From CAIXSC01 sp046349915 (GTDB lineage Bacteria; Planctomycetota; Planctomycetia; Pirellulales; Pirellulaceae), in NCBI GenBank assembly GCA_046349915.1, contig JAXMBL010000003.1, positions 2,356,001 through 2,420,000 of the forward strand: 64,000 nt of DNA. The letters are read 5' to 3'. This document shows, one piece after another, positions 19,340-27,315 of this stretch. The notes below the pieces were generated by a model that was given only the letters and a program-made list of their open reading frames with translations, was not told where the DNA came from and ran no database searches. Within the stretch, counting starts at the first letter, position 1. Each line of letters begins with the position of its first letter. A program made the position numbers and the translations under genes.

Positions 19340-19565
19340 TAGCTGTCGTCCTTGGCTGGAAGGAGCGGGTACGATACCCCCAGCGACTGTCAGGGTCAAT
19401 TGCAGGCGGCTTTTGACCTTTCCGTAAACTCGGGGAAATCGGTAAAGTCTGTTGATTCGACGGGTCGAATTAAACGGTTGAGTCTGCTTAGCAGGCGGGA
19501 GACGGGTGCGCGCCGCTTCTCGCCGATCGCTCGCTCGAACCGATGTCAAGGAAGACGGGTGCACC

Positions 19566-20366
19566 ATGCAACTCAGCGAACCGCTCGTGGATATCCATTG
19601 CCACCTGCTGCCTGATCTCGATGATGGCGCTCAGAATTGGCAGGAAGCCACTCAGATGGCCCGGATGGCGGTGGCGGATGGCATTGGGACGGTTGTTGTG
19701 ACTCCCCATCAGTTGGGTGTTTACTCACACAACGGGGGCGATCAAATCCGTCGTCGCACCATGGAGTTGCAGTCCTGGTTGCGGGAAAAAGGAATCCCGC
19801 TGCGCGTAGTGGCAGGGGCGCATGTCCGCTGTGAAGAAGACCTTCTGACCAAAATACGCAGCGGCGAAGTGCTGACGTTGGCCGACCAAGGCAAGCATGT
19901 GCTGCTCGAATTGCCGCCCGCTCCCTTTCCGTTGCTGGAGGAGGTGCTGGAGGAACTCCAAGCCGCCGATCTCGTTGGCATCGTGGCTCGCCCCGAGCGG
20001 CATGGAATGTTCCAGCGCAATCGACAACGCATCTGTGAGTTGGTCGATGCGGGGTGCCTGATGCAAATCACGGCCGACAGCCTGGTTGGGGCTTTCGGCT
20101 ACCGCAGCCAGGAACTGAGTGAATGGATGCTGGACCAGCGATTGGTGCATTTTGTGGCGAGCGACGCCCACGGCGCTAACTCGCGGCGGCCCTTGTTGCG
20201 TCAAGCTTACTCGCGAGTTGCGGCGTTGACCGACGACGAAACAGCCGCGATTCTGTTCCAGCGTAATCCGACTGCCGTGGTGGCGGGTGAGGACGTCGTG
20301 GGAATGGGGTTGCGTCGCCAAGTCGCCCGCTGGGGCAATTGGTTCCGTTGGCGAAGGGCGGCATGA
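19566..20366 (+). CDS. CpsB/CapC-family tyrosine-protein phosphatase (PHP domain)
   Basis: A 266-residue PHP-fold metal-dependent phosphatase. The signature HCHLLPDLDDGAQNW at the N-terminus is the CpsB/Wzb-replacing motif with metal-binding His and Asp residues. Further ligands are in VVTPHQ, AGAHVRCEE, RPERHG and VASDAHGANSR. Family members dephosphorylate the tyrosine cluster of Wzc-like kinases and so control polysaccharide length. The probable substrate here is the kinase at 12164-14344. The start is ATG 19566, preceded by GGAAG at about -14. It is divergent from the KAS III gene and is followed 4 bp later by the HETTH protein gene. Confidence 0.88.
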   Translation: MQLSEPLVDIHCHLLPDLDDGAQNWQEATQMARMAVADGIGTVVVTPHQLGVYSHNGGDQIRRRTMELQSWLREKGIPLRVVAGAHVRCEEDLLTKIRSGEVLTLADQGKHVLLELPPAPFPLLEEVLEELQAADLVGIVARPERHGMFQRNRQRICELVDAGCLMQITADSLVGAFGYRSQELSEWMLDQRLVHFVASDAHGANSRRPLLRQAYSRVAALTDDETAAILFQRNPTAVVAGEDVVGMGLRRQVARWGNWFRWRRAA

Positions 20367-20370
20367 GGCC

Positions 20371-21327
20371 ATGGCGGGCAAGCGGGACCAGCACAAGTTG
20401 CCGCCTTCAATGCCGAAAGAACTCGGTATTGCCAGGGACGCGTCGCGAGCGCCCCTGTTCTCCCGTCGTGCTCTCTTGCGACGCGTCCTGAATGCGGCCG
20501 CTATCGGGCCTGTGGCGTCCTGGTCAGGTGTCGGACGAGTTTCCGGGGCGTTAGGCTCGCTGGCGCCACCCCTGCTGGGGGCGGCTGCCTTGGCGAATGC
20601 TCGATCGGCGGCCGCGGGACAACGTTGGTTTGACGAACGGATCGAAGGGCCCCTCCATGTACATGCCGACTTTTCGCTGGCCGTTTGCGGCCCGTTGATC
20701 GATGAACTGATTCTCTTGCAGGATGATCTCTGCAAAGTGCTGGAAGTCCCGCCAGCCAAAGAACCAATCCACCTGTTTTTGTTCGAACGAAAACCGGTCT
20801 ATATCGCCTACTTGCGACAGTATTTTCCGCGAGTGCCTTATCGACGGGCGCTCTATGTGAAAGAACGCGGACCCGGCATGGTGCTCGCCTTCCGCAACGC
20901 GGAATTCGATGTCGACTTACGGCACGAAACGACTCATGCCCTGCTCCACTCAGCGCTCGCCGAACTCCCGCTCTGGCTGGACGAAGGGATCGCCGAGTAT
21001 TTCGAAGTGTCACGCGACCAGCGAGTCGGGGGAAATCCCTATTTGAACCAGATGAAGTGGCAAGCCTGGGTCGGACCTCTTCCTCAATTGGAAGATTTAG
21101 AGGCGATCAAGGATCTGTCGGGAATGGGGCGAGTGGAGTATCGTTTGGCCTGGGCTTGGACACACTTCCTGTTGCATGGGCCGGCGGCTCTTCGCACGGA
21201 GCTCTTACGCTTCGTGGCGGACGCAAGAGGGATGGTTCCCGGCGAGTCGTTGGGGGCTCGATTGCTGCGTCGGTTTCCCGATCGGGACGAGCTCTTCGCG
21301 AACCACTTTAAGCAATTCCAGGTCTAG
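20371..21327 (+). CDS. Putative exported gluzincin-type metallopeptidase-like protein (DUF1570-like)
   Basis: A 318-residue protein starting at ATG 20371, 4 bp after the phosphatase stop. The N-terminus contains an arginine-rich SRRALLRRVLNAAAIGPVASW segment followed by an alanine-rich stretch, which may be an export signal. The central motif VDLRHETTHALLHSALAELP, followed by LWLDEGIAEYFE, gives the HExxH plus downstream Glu arrangement of gluzincin metallopeptidases, as in the DUF1570 proteins common in planctomycetes. A peptidase role is likely but no substrate can be named. The tight spacing with the CpsB-like gene suggests an operon that continues into the epimerase gene. Confidence 0.75.
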   Translation: MAGKRDQHKLPPSMPKELGIARDASRAPLFSRRALLRRVLNAAAIGPVASWSGVGRVSGALGSLAPPLLGAAALANARSAAAGQRWFDERIEGPLHVHADFSLAVCGPLIDELILLQDDLCKVLEVPPAKEPIHLFLFERKPVYIAYLRQYFPRVPYRRALYVKERGPGMVLAFRNAEFDVDLRHETTHALLHSALAELPLWLDEGIAEYFEVSRDQRVGGNPYLNQMKWQAWVGPLPQLEDLEAIKDLSGMGRVEYRLAWAWTHFLLHGPAALRTELLRFVADARGMVPGESLGARLLRRFPDRDELFANHFKQFQV

Positions 21328-21380
21328 GAGTTTAGTTGCGCCGTCCTGCGAGTCGGCCGTGACGTCGGGAGGTGGGCAGC

Positions 21381-22400
21381 GTGGGTGCAGTTCTCGTGAC
21401 AGGCGCCGCCGGCTTCATCGGCTATCACCTCTGTGATCGGCTGTTGGATCGCGGAGTGGAAGTGGTAGGAGTCGACAATCTCAATCCCTACTACGATGTG
21501 CGGCTCAAACGAGCGCGACTCGAACGGCTAGTCGGACGTCCTGGCTTCCGCTTCGAAACCAGTGAACTCGCCGATCGTGCCGCGGTCAAGGCGTTGTTCG
21601 ACCGTGAACGCTTCGAGCGAATACTGCACATGGCGGCTCAGGCCGGAGTGCGGTACGCGGCCGAAAACCCGTACGCTTACGTCGACAGCAATCTGGCGGC
21701 GTTTCTGAATATGCTGGAAGAATGTCGCCGAGCGCCTCCCAGGCATTTCGTCTATGCCTCGTCTAGTTCTGTTTATGGCGCGAATACGCAGACGCCGTTC
21801 GCCGAGCATCACGGCGCAGCGCACCCTGTCAGTTTGTATGCCGCAACCAAGCGAGCCAACGAGCTGATGGCTCATTCGTACAGCCACCTGTACCAGTTTC
21901 CCACCACCGGTCTCCGTTTCTTCACCGTTTATGGACCCTGGGGACGCCCCGATATGGCCCTCTTCAAGTTCACGCGGGCGCTGCTGCGCGGCGAGCCGAT
22001 CGAGGTCTACAACGGGGGGCGGATGAGGCGCGATTTCACCTATGTCGCCGATGTCGTCGAAGCGACGTTGCGACTACTGGATTTGCCGCCCGAAAGCGAC
22101 GCCCATTGGAGCAGCGATGAGCCCAATCCGGCGTCGAGTTCGGCGCCGTACCGCATCGTCAATATTGGTAACCGGTCGCCCGTTCCCCTGCTCGATTTCA
22201 TCCAGGAACTTGAACGTTGCGTCGGCGTGACTGCCCATAAACGAATGCTGCCGGCGCAACCGGGAGATGTCCCAGAAACCTACGCCGACTCGACTCTGCT
22301 GGAAAAGCTGACCGGCTTCCGGCCCCGGACGAGTATCCGCGAGGGGATTACTCAATTCGTCGCGTGGTATCGGCAGCACTACGAGAATCTGCCAGACTGA
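21381..22400 (+). CDS. NAD-dependent epimerase, UDP-glucuronate 4-epimerase-like
   Basis: A 339-residue short-chain dehydrogenase/reductase enzyme of the extended type. The N-terminal Rossmann motif is VTGAAGFIGYHL, the catalytic Ser/Tyr/Lys are in SSSVYG and SLYAATKRANE, and the RFFTVYGPWGRPDMAL segment is typical of UDP-glucuronate 4-epimerases (CapI type). It would convert UDP-glucuronate to UDP-galacturonate for polysaccharide synthesis. I chose GTG 21381 over GTG 21372 because GGGAGG lies 8 bp upstream of it. Its location near the polysaccharide locus and the CpsB-like phosphatase supports a role in making precursors. Confidence 0.88.
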   Translation: MGAVLVTGAAGFIGYHLCDRLLDRGVEVVGVDNLNPYYDVRLKRARLERLVGRPGFRFETSELADRAAVKALFDRERFERILHMAAQAGVRYAAENPYAYVDSNLAAFLNMLEECRRAPPRHFVYASSSSVYGANTQTPFAEHHGAAHPVSLYAATKRANELMAHSYSHLYQFPTTGLRFFTVYGPWGRPDMALFKFTRALLRGEPIEVYNGGRMRRDFTYVADVVEATLRLLDLPPESDAHWSSDEPNPASSSAPYRIVNIGNRSPVPLLDFIQELERCVGVTAHKRMLPAQPGDVPETYADSTLLEKLTGFRPRTSIREGITQFVAWYRQHYENLPD

Positions 22401-22496
22401 GACGCCAAGAGTTGGACGGAATTCACGAGGATTGGTTGCTCATTGTTAGGGAAATCCATCGGACCAATGTCCCGCGGTTAACTCGTCCATTTGCCC

Positions 22497-22856
22497 ATGA
22501 ACGCTCCTATCCAACCGCCGCCGCCGCACTTGCACCCGGCTTCCCAACCGCAGGTCCCCAATACCTTGGGAAAAGCCAGTTTGGTGTTGGGAATTCTGTC
22601 GAGCACGTTGGTGTTTTCGGTGGGCATGTGCGCCGGTTTAGGTCAACAGCAAGGTTGGTTGCCTGCCGTGGGGCCGCTGCTATTTCTGCTGGGGAGCACA
22701 TTCTGCTTCTTGGGGCTCATTGCCGTACTTCTAGGAGTCGGCGGTCTGTTTGGACGCAATCGGTCGCGTGCGACCGCCATCTTTGGGCTGCTGCTGGGAG
22801 TCGCCTCCCTGTTTCTTTTTGCCGCCATTCTGAACGGCGTTCAAGGGACGCACTGA
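22497..22856 (+). CDS. Small integral membrane protein, DUF4190-like
   Basis: A 119-residue protein with a proline-rich cytoplasmic N-terminus (IQPPPPHLHPASQP) and three hydrophobic segments: ASLVLGILSSTLVFSVGMCAG, PLLFLLGSTFCFLGLIAVLLG, and ATAIFGLLLGVASLFLFAAI. The pattern with the LGILS and GLLLGV glycine-rich helices is that of DUF4190-type proteins, whose function is unknown. The start is ATG 22497. A perfect 9-bp inverted repeat begins two bases after its stop. Confidence 0.6.
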   Translation: MNAPIQPPPPHLHPASQPQVPNTLGKASLVLGILSSTLVFSVGMCAGLGQQQGWLPAVGPLLFLLGSTFCFLGLIAVLLGVGGLFGRNRSRATAIFGLLLGVASLFLFAAILNGVQGTH

Positions 22857-22857
22857 T

Positions 22858-22889
22858 GAGCCGTCATTGATGGCAGACCCTGACGGCTC
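22858..22889. terminator. Inverted repeat directly after the small membrane protein gene
   Basis: The 9-bp arms gagccgtca (22858-22866) and tgacggctc (22881-22889) are perfect reverse complements with a 14-base loop. The position right behind a stop codon suggests an intrinsic transcription stop or an mRNA 3' end. There is no clear T-run after it, so this is not a canonical rho-independent terminator. Confidence 0.4.
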
Positions 22890-22978
22890 GTCAGGATCGA
22901 ATTGATTCGCACGAGGCGCCCAGCCGAAACAGTCTTCTATTGCGGCCCTGTGCGTAACTCGCGGTGAAGGATTGCGTC

Positions 22979-23530
22979 GTGAGCGCTAAAGAATTCCTGA
23001 ATTACGTATACTGGACTCGTTTTTCGAAGCCGGTTGCCGACCGTGAGGTCTATCGGTGGGTTAAGGAGAATCAACCCCGTTCCATCGTTGAGATGGGATT
23101 GGGGCAGGCGGTGCGGACGCAACGGATGATCCAGTTGCTGCTGCACGAGATGCCCGCCGCGGAGATTCGCTACGCGGGGATCGATCTCTTTGAGTCGCGT
23201 TCGGCGGCGACTCCAGGCTTGCCGCTCAAGCAGGTTCACAGCTTGCTGAAGCCAACCGGCATCAAGGTCCAGCTGATTCCTGGCGATCCCTACTCGGCGT
23301 TGGCGCGAGCCGCCAATGGTTTGACCAAGACCGACCTGCTGCTGATCAGCGCCGACCAGGATGCCGAATCGCTATCGCGTGCCTGGGCTTACGTGCCGCG
23401 TATGCTGACCGCGACCTCTCGCGTCTTGCTGGAATCGAACGTGAAAGGTCAAATGGCCTTCGTGCCACTCACCCTGGCCGACGTGGAGCAACGCGCGGCG
23501 CAGGCGAAGATGGTCCGCCGCGCTGCGTAA
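22979..23530 (+). CDS. Conserved hypothetical protein with methyltransferase-like fold
   Basis: A 183-residue protein. GTG 22979 is preferred because AAGGA lies seven bases upstream; a GTG at 22964 is in frame but lacks a ribosome binding site. The sequence SIVEMGLGQAVRTQRMIQLL, followed by RYAGIDLFESR, resembles motif I and the acidic loop of SAM-dependent methyltransferases, and KTDLLLISADQDAE could be the motif IV strand. The glycine-rich loop is shortened relative to active enzymes, so catalysis is uncertain. It is followed 34 bp later by the DJ-1/PfpI gene. I do not recognise a named family. Confidence 0.65.
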   Translation: MSAKEFLNYVYWTRFSKPVADREVYRWVKENQPRSIVEMGLGQAVRTQRMIQLLLHEMPAAEIRYAGIDLFESRSAATPGLPLKQVHSLLKPTGIKVQLIPGDPYSALARAANGLTKTDLLLISADQDAESLSRAWAYVPRMLTATSRVLLESNVKGQMAFVPLTLADVEQRAAQAKMVRRAA

Positions 23531-23564
23531 CGCTGGTTGACCGTGGTGGCAACGGGAGACGTTC

Positions 23565-24140
23565 ATGGCCACGGGAAAACGCGTTCTGATGCTCGTCGGA
23601 GACTATGTCGAAGACTACGAGGCAATGGTGCCGTTCCAGATTCTGTTGATGGCGGCCCACGATGTCTGGGCGGTCTGCCCGGGCAAATCGGCCGGCGAGG
23701 TGGTGGCGACCGCGATCCATGACTTCGAGGGACAGCAGACCTACAGCGAAAAACGGGGCCATAACTTTCGCATCACGGCCAACTTCGATCAGGTTCGCGA
23801 AACCGACTGCGACGCTCTGGTCATACCGGGAGGGCGAGCGCCCGAGTATTTGCGACTAAATGCACGGGTGCTCGAAATCGTGCGGCACTTCGACGCGGCG
23901 GGCAAACCCATCGCCGCGATTTGCCATGGTGCTCAACTACTGGCCGCCGCCGGCGTTCTGCGCGGTCGCAATTGCTCGGCGTACCCGGCTTGCCGGCCGG
24001 AAGTCGAATTGGCCGGGGGAATCTATGTCGAAGCGAGCGCTGGCTTCGACAATGCCCATGTCGACGGAAAGCTCGTCACCGCTCCCGCTTGGCCCGCTCA
24101 TCCCGCTTGGATGCGCGAGTTTCTGAAGCTCTTGGCTTAG
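23565..24140 (+). CDS. DJ-1/PfpI family protein
   Basis: A 191-residue single-domain member of the DJ-1/PfpI superfamily. The N-terminus KRVLMLVGDYVEDYEAMVPF carries the conserved acidic residue after strand 1. The nucleophile elbow is AAICHGAQLLAAAGVLRG with the candidate Cys and following His. The C-terminus GKLVTAPAWPAHPAWMREFL matches the family closing strand and helix. Members act as glyoxalases, deglycases, chaperones or peptidases, and the activity here is not predictable. Two further DJ-1/PfpI domains, as C-terminal fusions, occur at 43660-45897 and 46282-49386. Confidence 0.9.
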   Translation: MATGKRVLMLVGDYVEDYEAMVPFQILLMAAHDVWAVCPGKSAGEVVATAIHDFEGQQTYSEKRGHNFRITANFDQVRETDCDALVIPGGRAPEYLRLNARVLEIVRHFDAAGKPIAAICHGAQLLAAAGVLRGRNCSAYPACRPEVELAGGIYVEASAGFDNAHVDGKLVTAPAWPAHPAWMREFLKLLA

Positions 24141-24328
24141 CGCCAGGCAGCCCAAAAGAAAACGCACCTCCACGCGAAAAAGGGAAGAAAAGGTCGTCCC
24201 TGACCTTCGCGGCATCCGTGCCGGCTTCCCTTCTCCGCGTGGCGGCGGAACGTGGAACCACGCTTGTTGCATTGTGCATCGGTCGCCCCAGTCCAGACCG
24301 GGGGGCCGATGACCTGAGTGTGTAACGG

Positions 24329-25075
24329 CTAGGCGACCAGCCGGAGGCTGCGCGAGTGAGCCTTTACTCCGTCGACAAACTCTTCGAAAATTCGGATGTC
24401 GAGCGCCGAGGCGGATTCGGCTTCGGGATGAAACTGAGTTCCCAGGGCGAACCAGTCTTCCTGATCGCTTTCAATCGCTTCGATCACTCCGTCGGGGCAG
24501 CGAGCCGTCACGACAAAGCCGGTGGCGACTTCATCAATCGCCATGTGATGCATGCTGTTGACTCGGATCTCGCCATCGCCGTAAACCCGTTCCATCAACG
24601 AGCCCGCCACGACCGTCAATCCATGACGATGAGCCGGGTCTTGAGGATCCTTGTGCGGGACCGCGTTCGGCAGATCTTCCGGCAAGTGCAGGTAGAGATT
24701 GCCGCCTTGGGAGACGTTCAGCAGTTGCATGCCCACTCCGATGCCGAAGACCGGCAGTCGGCGGTCGGCGATCAGTCGCATGAGCATCCGGTCGAAAGTC
24801 TCGCGGCGAGGCTCCAAGGCGCGGACGCTGGGGTGCAGCATGAAACCGTCGCGTCGCGGGTCGAGATCGGCGCCGCCGATCAAGAGGCAACCGTCCAGCC
24901 GTTCGAGGATGGCCGACAGGTCGTCTTCGTTCTCCATGGGGGGAATCACCACTGGAATGCCGCCTGCGTTGAGCACGGCGTCGTAGTAACCAGCGGCGAG
25001 ATACGAGAACGCAGGTGCTCCTTTCTGGGCAGAGCGGAATTCGGCGTTGATCCCAATCAGCGGCTTGGTACGCAT
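24329..25075 (-). CDS. Class I glutamine amidotransferase-like (peptidase C26/PuuD family) protein lacking the catalytic cysteine
   Basis: A 248-residue protein aligning with gamma-glutamyl-GABA hydrolases along its length: N-terminal KPLIGINAEFR, AGGIPVVIPP, the oxyanion region CLLIGGADLDPRR, and the C-terminal GTQFHPEAE with the catalytic His and Glu. At the nucleophile elbow, however, the sequence is VFGIGVGMQLLNV, so Gly113 (24737-24739) stands where the family has Cys. The rest of the fold is intact and there is no frameshift, so it looks like a maintained non-hydrolytic homologue rather than a pseudogene. The start is ATG 25075. It is convergent with the DJ-1 gene. Confidence 0.85.
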   Translation of the reverse strand: MRTKPLIGINAEFRSAQKGAPAFSYLAAGYYDAVLNAGGIPVVIPPMENEDDLSAILERLDGCLLIGGADLDPRRDGFMLHPSVRALEPRRETFDRMLMRLIADRRLPVFGIGVGMQLLNVSQGGNLYLHLPEDLPNAVPHKDPQDPAHRHGLTVVAGSLMERVYGDGEIRVNSMHHMAIDEVATGFVVTARCPDGVIEAIESDQEDWFALGTQFHPEAESASALDIRIFEEFVDGVKAHSRSLRLVA

Positions 25076-25589
25076 TCTGGAAACTCCCTTCTACAGAAAT
25101 GTGACGGCCGGTCCGTGGACCGAGGCAAGAAAACTACGGGTCCCCTCAGGTTCGCAACTCGACCAGCCCACAGGCTGACCGAGTGATTTCCCTATCTCCC
25201 TGAATCTCCGTGAGAGCCCGACTGAGCGAGTCCGACGCGAGTCGTCGGACGTGATGGGGCGAGAAGATAGCTCGCGTTTTTCAATCGGGCCAGCGCCTAA
25301 CCAGATTTTGGGAAGACCGTTTCAAAGGCTACTAGGGAGTGTGCTAGCATGCTGTGCTAGCATTCGTGCGGAGGACTTTGTTGATCAAGGAGGTCGAGTA
25401 TCTCGGGCGTGCGAATGAGTGTTTGGTTTCGGCCTATCGTGAAGCTATGGAAAGAGTTGCGTGGTGAATCACGGCTGTCGGCCGCCCTGACGCTCAATGC
25501 TTCGCCGACGAACGACTCGATAAATTCGCCCCGCCTAGGCCGGCTGCGGGTGGTGTTTTTTTCCGCGTCGGCCTATTCTGACGACCGCC
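25076..25589. other. Intergenic region with a repeated TGCTAGCA palindrome
   Basis: No convincing gene is seen in these 514 bp between the divergent amidotransferase-like and KAS III genes. Two copies of gtgctagcat lie at 25342-25351 and 25355-25364, 13 bp apart. The core TGCTAGCA is its own reverse complement, so each copy is a palindrome and the pair looks like an operator. A frame from 25409 to 25879 overlaps the KAS III gene and lacks coding character. Confidence 0.5.
25342..25364. promoter_or_regulatory. Pair of TGCTAGCA palindromes, possible operator
   Basis: Two copies of the 10-mer gtgctagcat are spaced 13 bp start to start. This is close to, but not exactly, one helical turn plus a few bases. 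They lie about 230 bp upstream of the KAS III start at 25590. A dimeric regulator site is a reasonable reading, but no regulator is known. Confidence 0.35.
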
Positions 25590-26699
25590 ATGCAATACCA
25601 AAACGTCTGTATCGAATCGGTAGGTTATTGCCTGCCGCCGGAACGAGTCTCGTCTACGCAATTAGAGCAGCGGTTGCGCCCGCTGTACGAGCGTTTGCGT
25701 TTGCCCGAGGGGCGATTGGAGCTGATGTCGGGGATTCGCGAGCGTCGCGTGTGGCGAACGGGGGTGCTGCCGAGCGACAAGAGCGTGATCAGCGGCCAGC
25801 AAGCGCTCGTAGCCGCGAATTGGGCCCCCTCGCGAGTTGGTGCGCTCATTCATGCCTCGGTGTGTCGCGACCATCTTGAGCCGGCCACAGCCTGCAAGGT
25901 GCATCATCTACTCGGATTACCCCCCGATTGCTTGATCTATGACGTCTCGAACGCATGCCTGGGTTTGTTGAACGGCGTTCTGCAAATCGCCAACATGATT
26001 GAATTGGGGCAGATCGAATCGGGGCTCGTTTTGGGCAGCGAGGGGAGTCGAGCGCTGATGGAGGCGACGATCGATGCGCTGAATCGCGATGAATCGTTGA
26101 CTCGCTCGTCGATCAAGCCCGCGTTGGCTTCCTTGACGATTGGCTCGGCGAGCGCCGCGATCTTGTTGACGCAGCGCAAGGCGAGTCAGACGGGGAATCG
26201 GCTCGTGGCAGCGGCTCGCCGCACGCATTCGCAGTTTCACGGGTTGTGCCAAAGTGGGCGCGACGAGGCGGCGGCCGATGGCATGCGCCCGCTCATGGAT
26301 ACCGATTCTGAACGCTTGTTAGAGGAAGGAGTGGCGACAGGGGCCGCGACTTTTGCCGATTTCCAGCGAGTGACGGGTTGGCGCCCTGGCGAGATCCAGC
26401 GCACCATCTGTCATCAGGTCGGTTCAGCGCACCGTCGTCGCATGTTGGAAACGTTTGAACTTGATCCCGAACGCGATTTCACGACGTTCGAATGGCTGGG
26501 CAACACCGGCGCGGCGGCTCTTCCCGTCTCGCTGGGCTTGGCTGCTCGCCAAGGCTGGCTTGATCAAGCCGAGCGTTTGGCTCTGCTGGGAATTGGGTCG
26601 GGCATTAACTGTCTGATGTTGGCGGTGGAATGGCGGCAGTCTTTGGTGTCGGGCATGGATGAAGCGGCGGACGCCTGTTTCGCGGGGCAAGCGACGTAG
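25590..26699 (+). CDS. 3-oxoacyl-ACP synthase III-like enzyme (KAS III/OleA-like)
   Basis: A 369-residue thiolase-fold condensing enzyme with the triad Cys in VSNACLGLLNGVLQ, His in ICHQVGSAHRRRM, and Asn in LGNTGAAALPVSL. The insert between strands (QYQNVCIESVGYCLPPERVS, then LRLPEGRLELMSGIRERR) and the length above FabH (about 320) make it more like the OleA/long-chain KAS III group than housekeeping FabH. OleA condenses two fatty acyl-CoAs; no oleBCD genes are present nearby, so the product is open. The start is ATG 25590. It is 61% longer in its variable regions than would be needed for the core, and it shares little identity with the KAS III at 18323-19339 outside the motifs. Confidence 0.85.
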   Translation: MQYQNVCIESVGYCLPPERVSSTQLEQRLRPLYERLRLPEGRLELMSGIRERRVWRTGVLPSDKSVISGQQALVAANWAPSRVGALIHASVCRDHLEPATACKVHHLLGLPPDCLIYDVSNACLGLLNGVLQIANMIELGQIESGLVLGSEGSRALMEATIDALNRDESLTRSSIKPALASLTIGSASAAILLTQRKASQTGNRLVAAARRTHSQFHGLCQSGRDEAAADGMRPLMDTDSERLLEEGVATGAATFADFQRVTGWRPGEIQRTICHQVGSAHRRRMLETFELDPERDFTTFEWLGNTGAAALPVSLGLAARQGWLDQAERLALLGIGSGINCLMLAVEWRQSLVSGMDEAADACFAGQAT

Positions 26700-26704
26700 A
26701 GCCG

Positions 26705-26733
26705 TTGACAGATCTCCCTGCGCCCCATAGAAA
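26705..26733 (+). promoter_or_regulatory. Candidate sigma-70 promoter for the acidic protein-ileS operon
   Basis: A perfect -35 box TTGACA (26705-26710) and a 4/6 -10 box TAGAAA (26728-26733) are separated by 17 bp, about 120 bp upstream of the ATG at 26856. The leader between them and the gene holds a GC-rich hairpin (gcgggg at 26800-26805 with ccccgc at 26813-26818) that could influence expression. Confidence 0.4.
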
Positions 26734-26855
26734 TCGGACTAGTTTTCCCGTTTACCGAGCGATGGCTCGGGGATTCCGCGTCGACTGCGTCGCCGCTTTG
26801 CGGGGGGTCGCACCCCGCGGCGTCGGAGTCGGCTCCCTTTCGAGACGACCGACTC

Positions 26856-27314
26856 ATGACGACCTCCGCCGATTTAGACTCTTTGATTCCACTCCCCTTC
26901 GCGGCCTCGGGCATGAGTGTTCTGGGTCAGGGAACTTTCGCTCCTTGGGCTCTGAGTATCTCCGGCCTGGGTGACTTGACTGATTCCTCTTGGGGCACGT
27001 CCTGGGTTCAGGCGAGCGACGACGACGATGGAGGAGACAGCGGAGATGACGACGACGAGGATGACGGCTTCGACGACGATGACGATCTTGGGATCGACGA
27101 TGATGGCTTAGCTCCCGCGGAACTCGAAGACTTCGACGAAGAGGACTTCGACGATGATTTCGATGACGATTTCGAGGAAGAACCCGACGACTTCGATGAC
27201 GATGGCCTAGGCGGTGATGACGCCGACGACATTGGTGACGAGGAGGACGACGAAGAGTTCGACATCGAAGGGGTGCCTCCTCCCGGCGATCTCCCCGAAG
27301 AGGATATCGACTGA
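26856..27314 (+). CDS. Highly acidic Asp/Glu-rich small protein coupled to ileS
   Basis: A 152-residue protein. The first 50 residues are of ordinary composition (MTTSADLDSLIPLPFAASGM) and the rest is dominated by Asp and Glu runs such as DDDDEDDGFDDDDDLG. No family is recognised. The gene is likely real because its TGA (27312-27314) is only one base from the ileS ATG at 27316, so the two look translationally coupled, and because a candidate promoter and leader precede it. Possible roles are ion or cation binding, nucleic-acid mimicry, or an unstructured solubility tail; none can be chosen. The antisense frame over this region is a shadow. Confidence 0.65.
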   Translation: MTTSADLDSLIPLPFAASGMSVLGQGTFAPWALSISGLGDLTDSSWGTSWVQASDDDDGGDSGDDDDEDDGFDDDDDLGIDDDGLAPAELEDFDEEDFDDDFDDDFEEEPDDFDDDGLGGDDADDIGDEEDDEEFDIEGVPPPGDLPEEDID

Positions 27315-27315
27315 A

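Noticed and set aside
25256..25282. Hairpin gcgag/ctcgc followed by gttttt, looking like a terminator
   Set aside because: It is oriented for plus-strand transcripts but no plus-strand gene ends nearby; the stem is only five base pairs.
25409..25879. 156-codon frame upstream of and overlapping the second KAS III gene
   Set aside because: It overlaps the start of a clear KAS III gene in another frame and has no domain.
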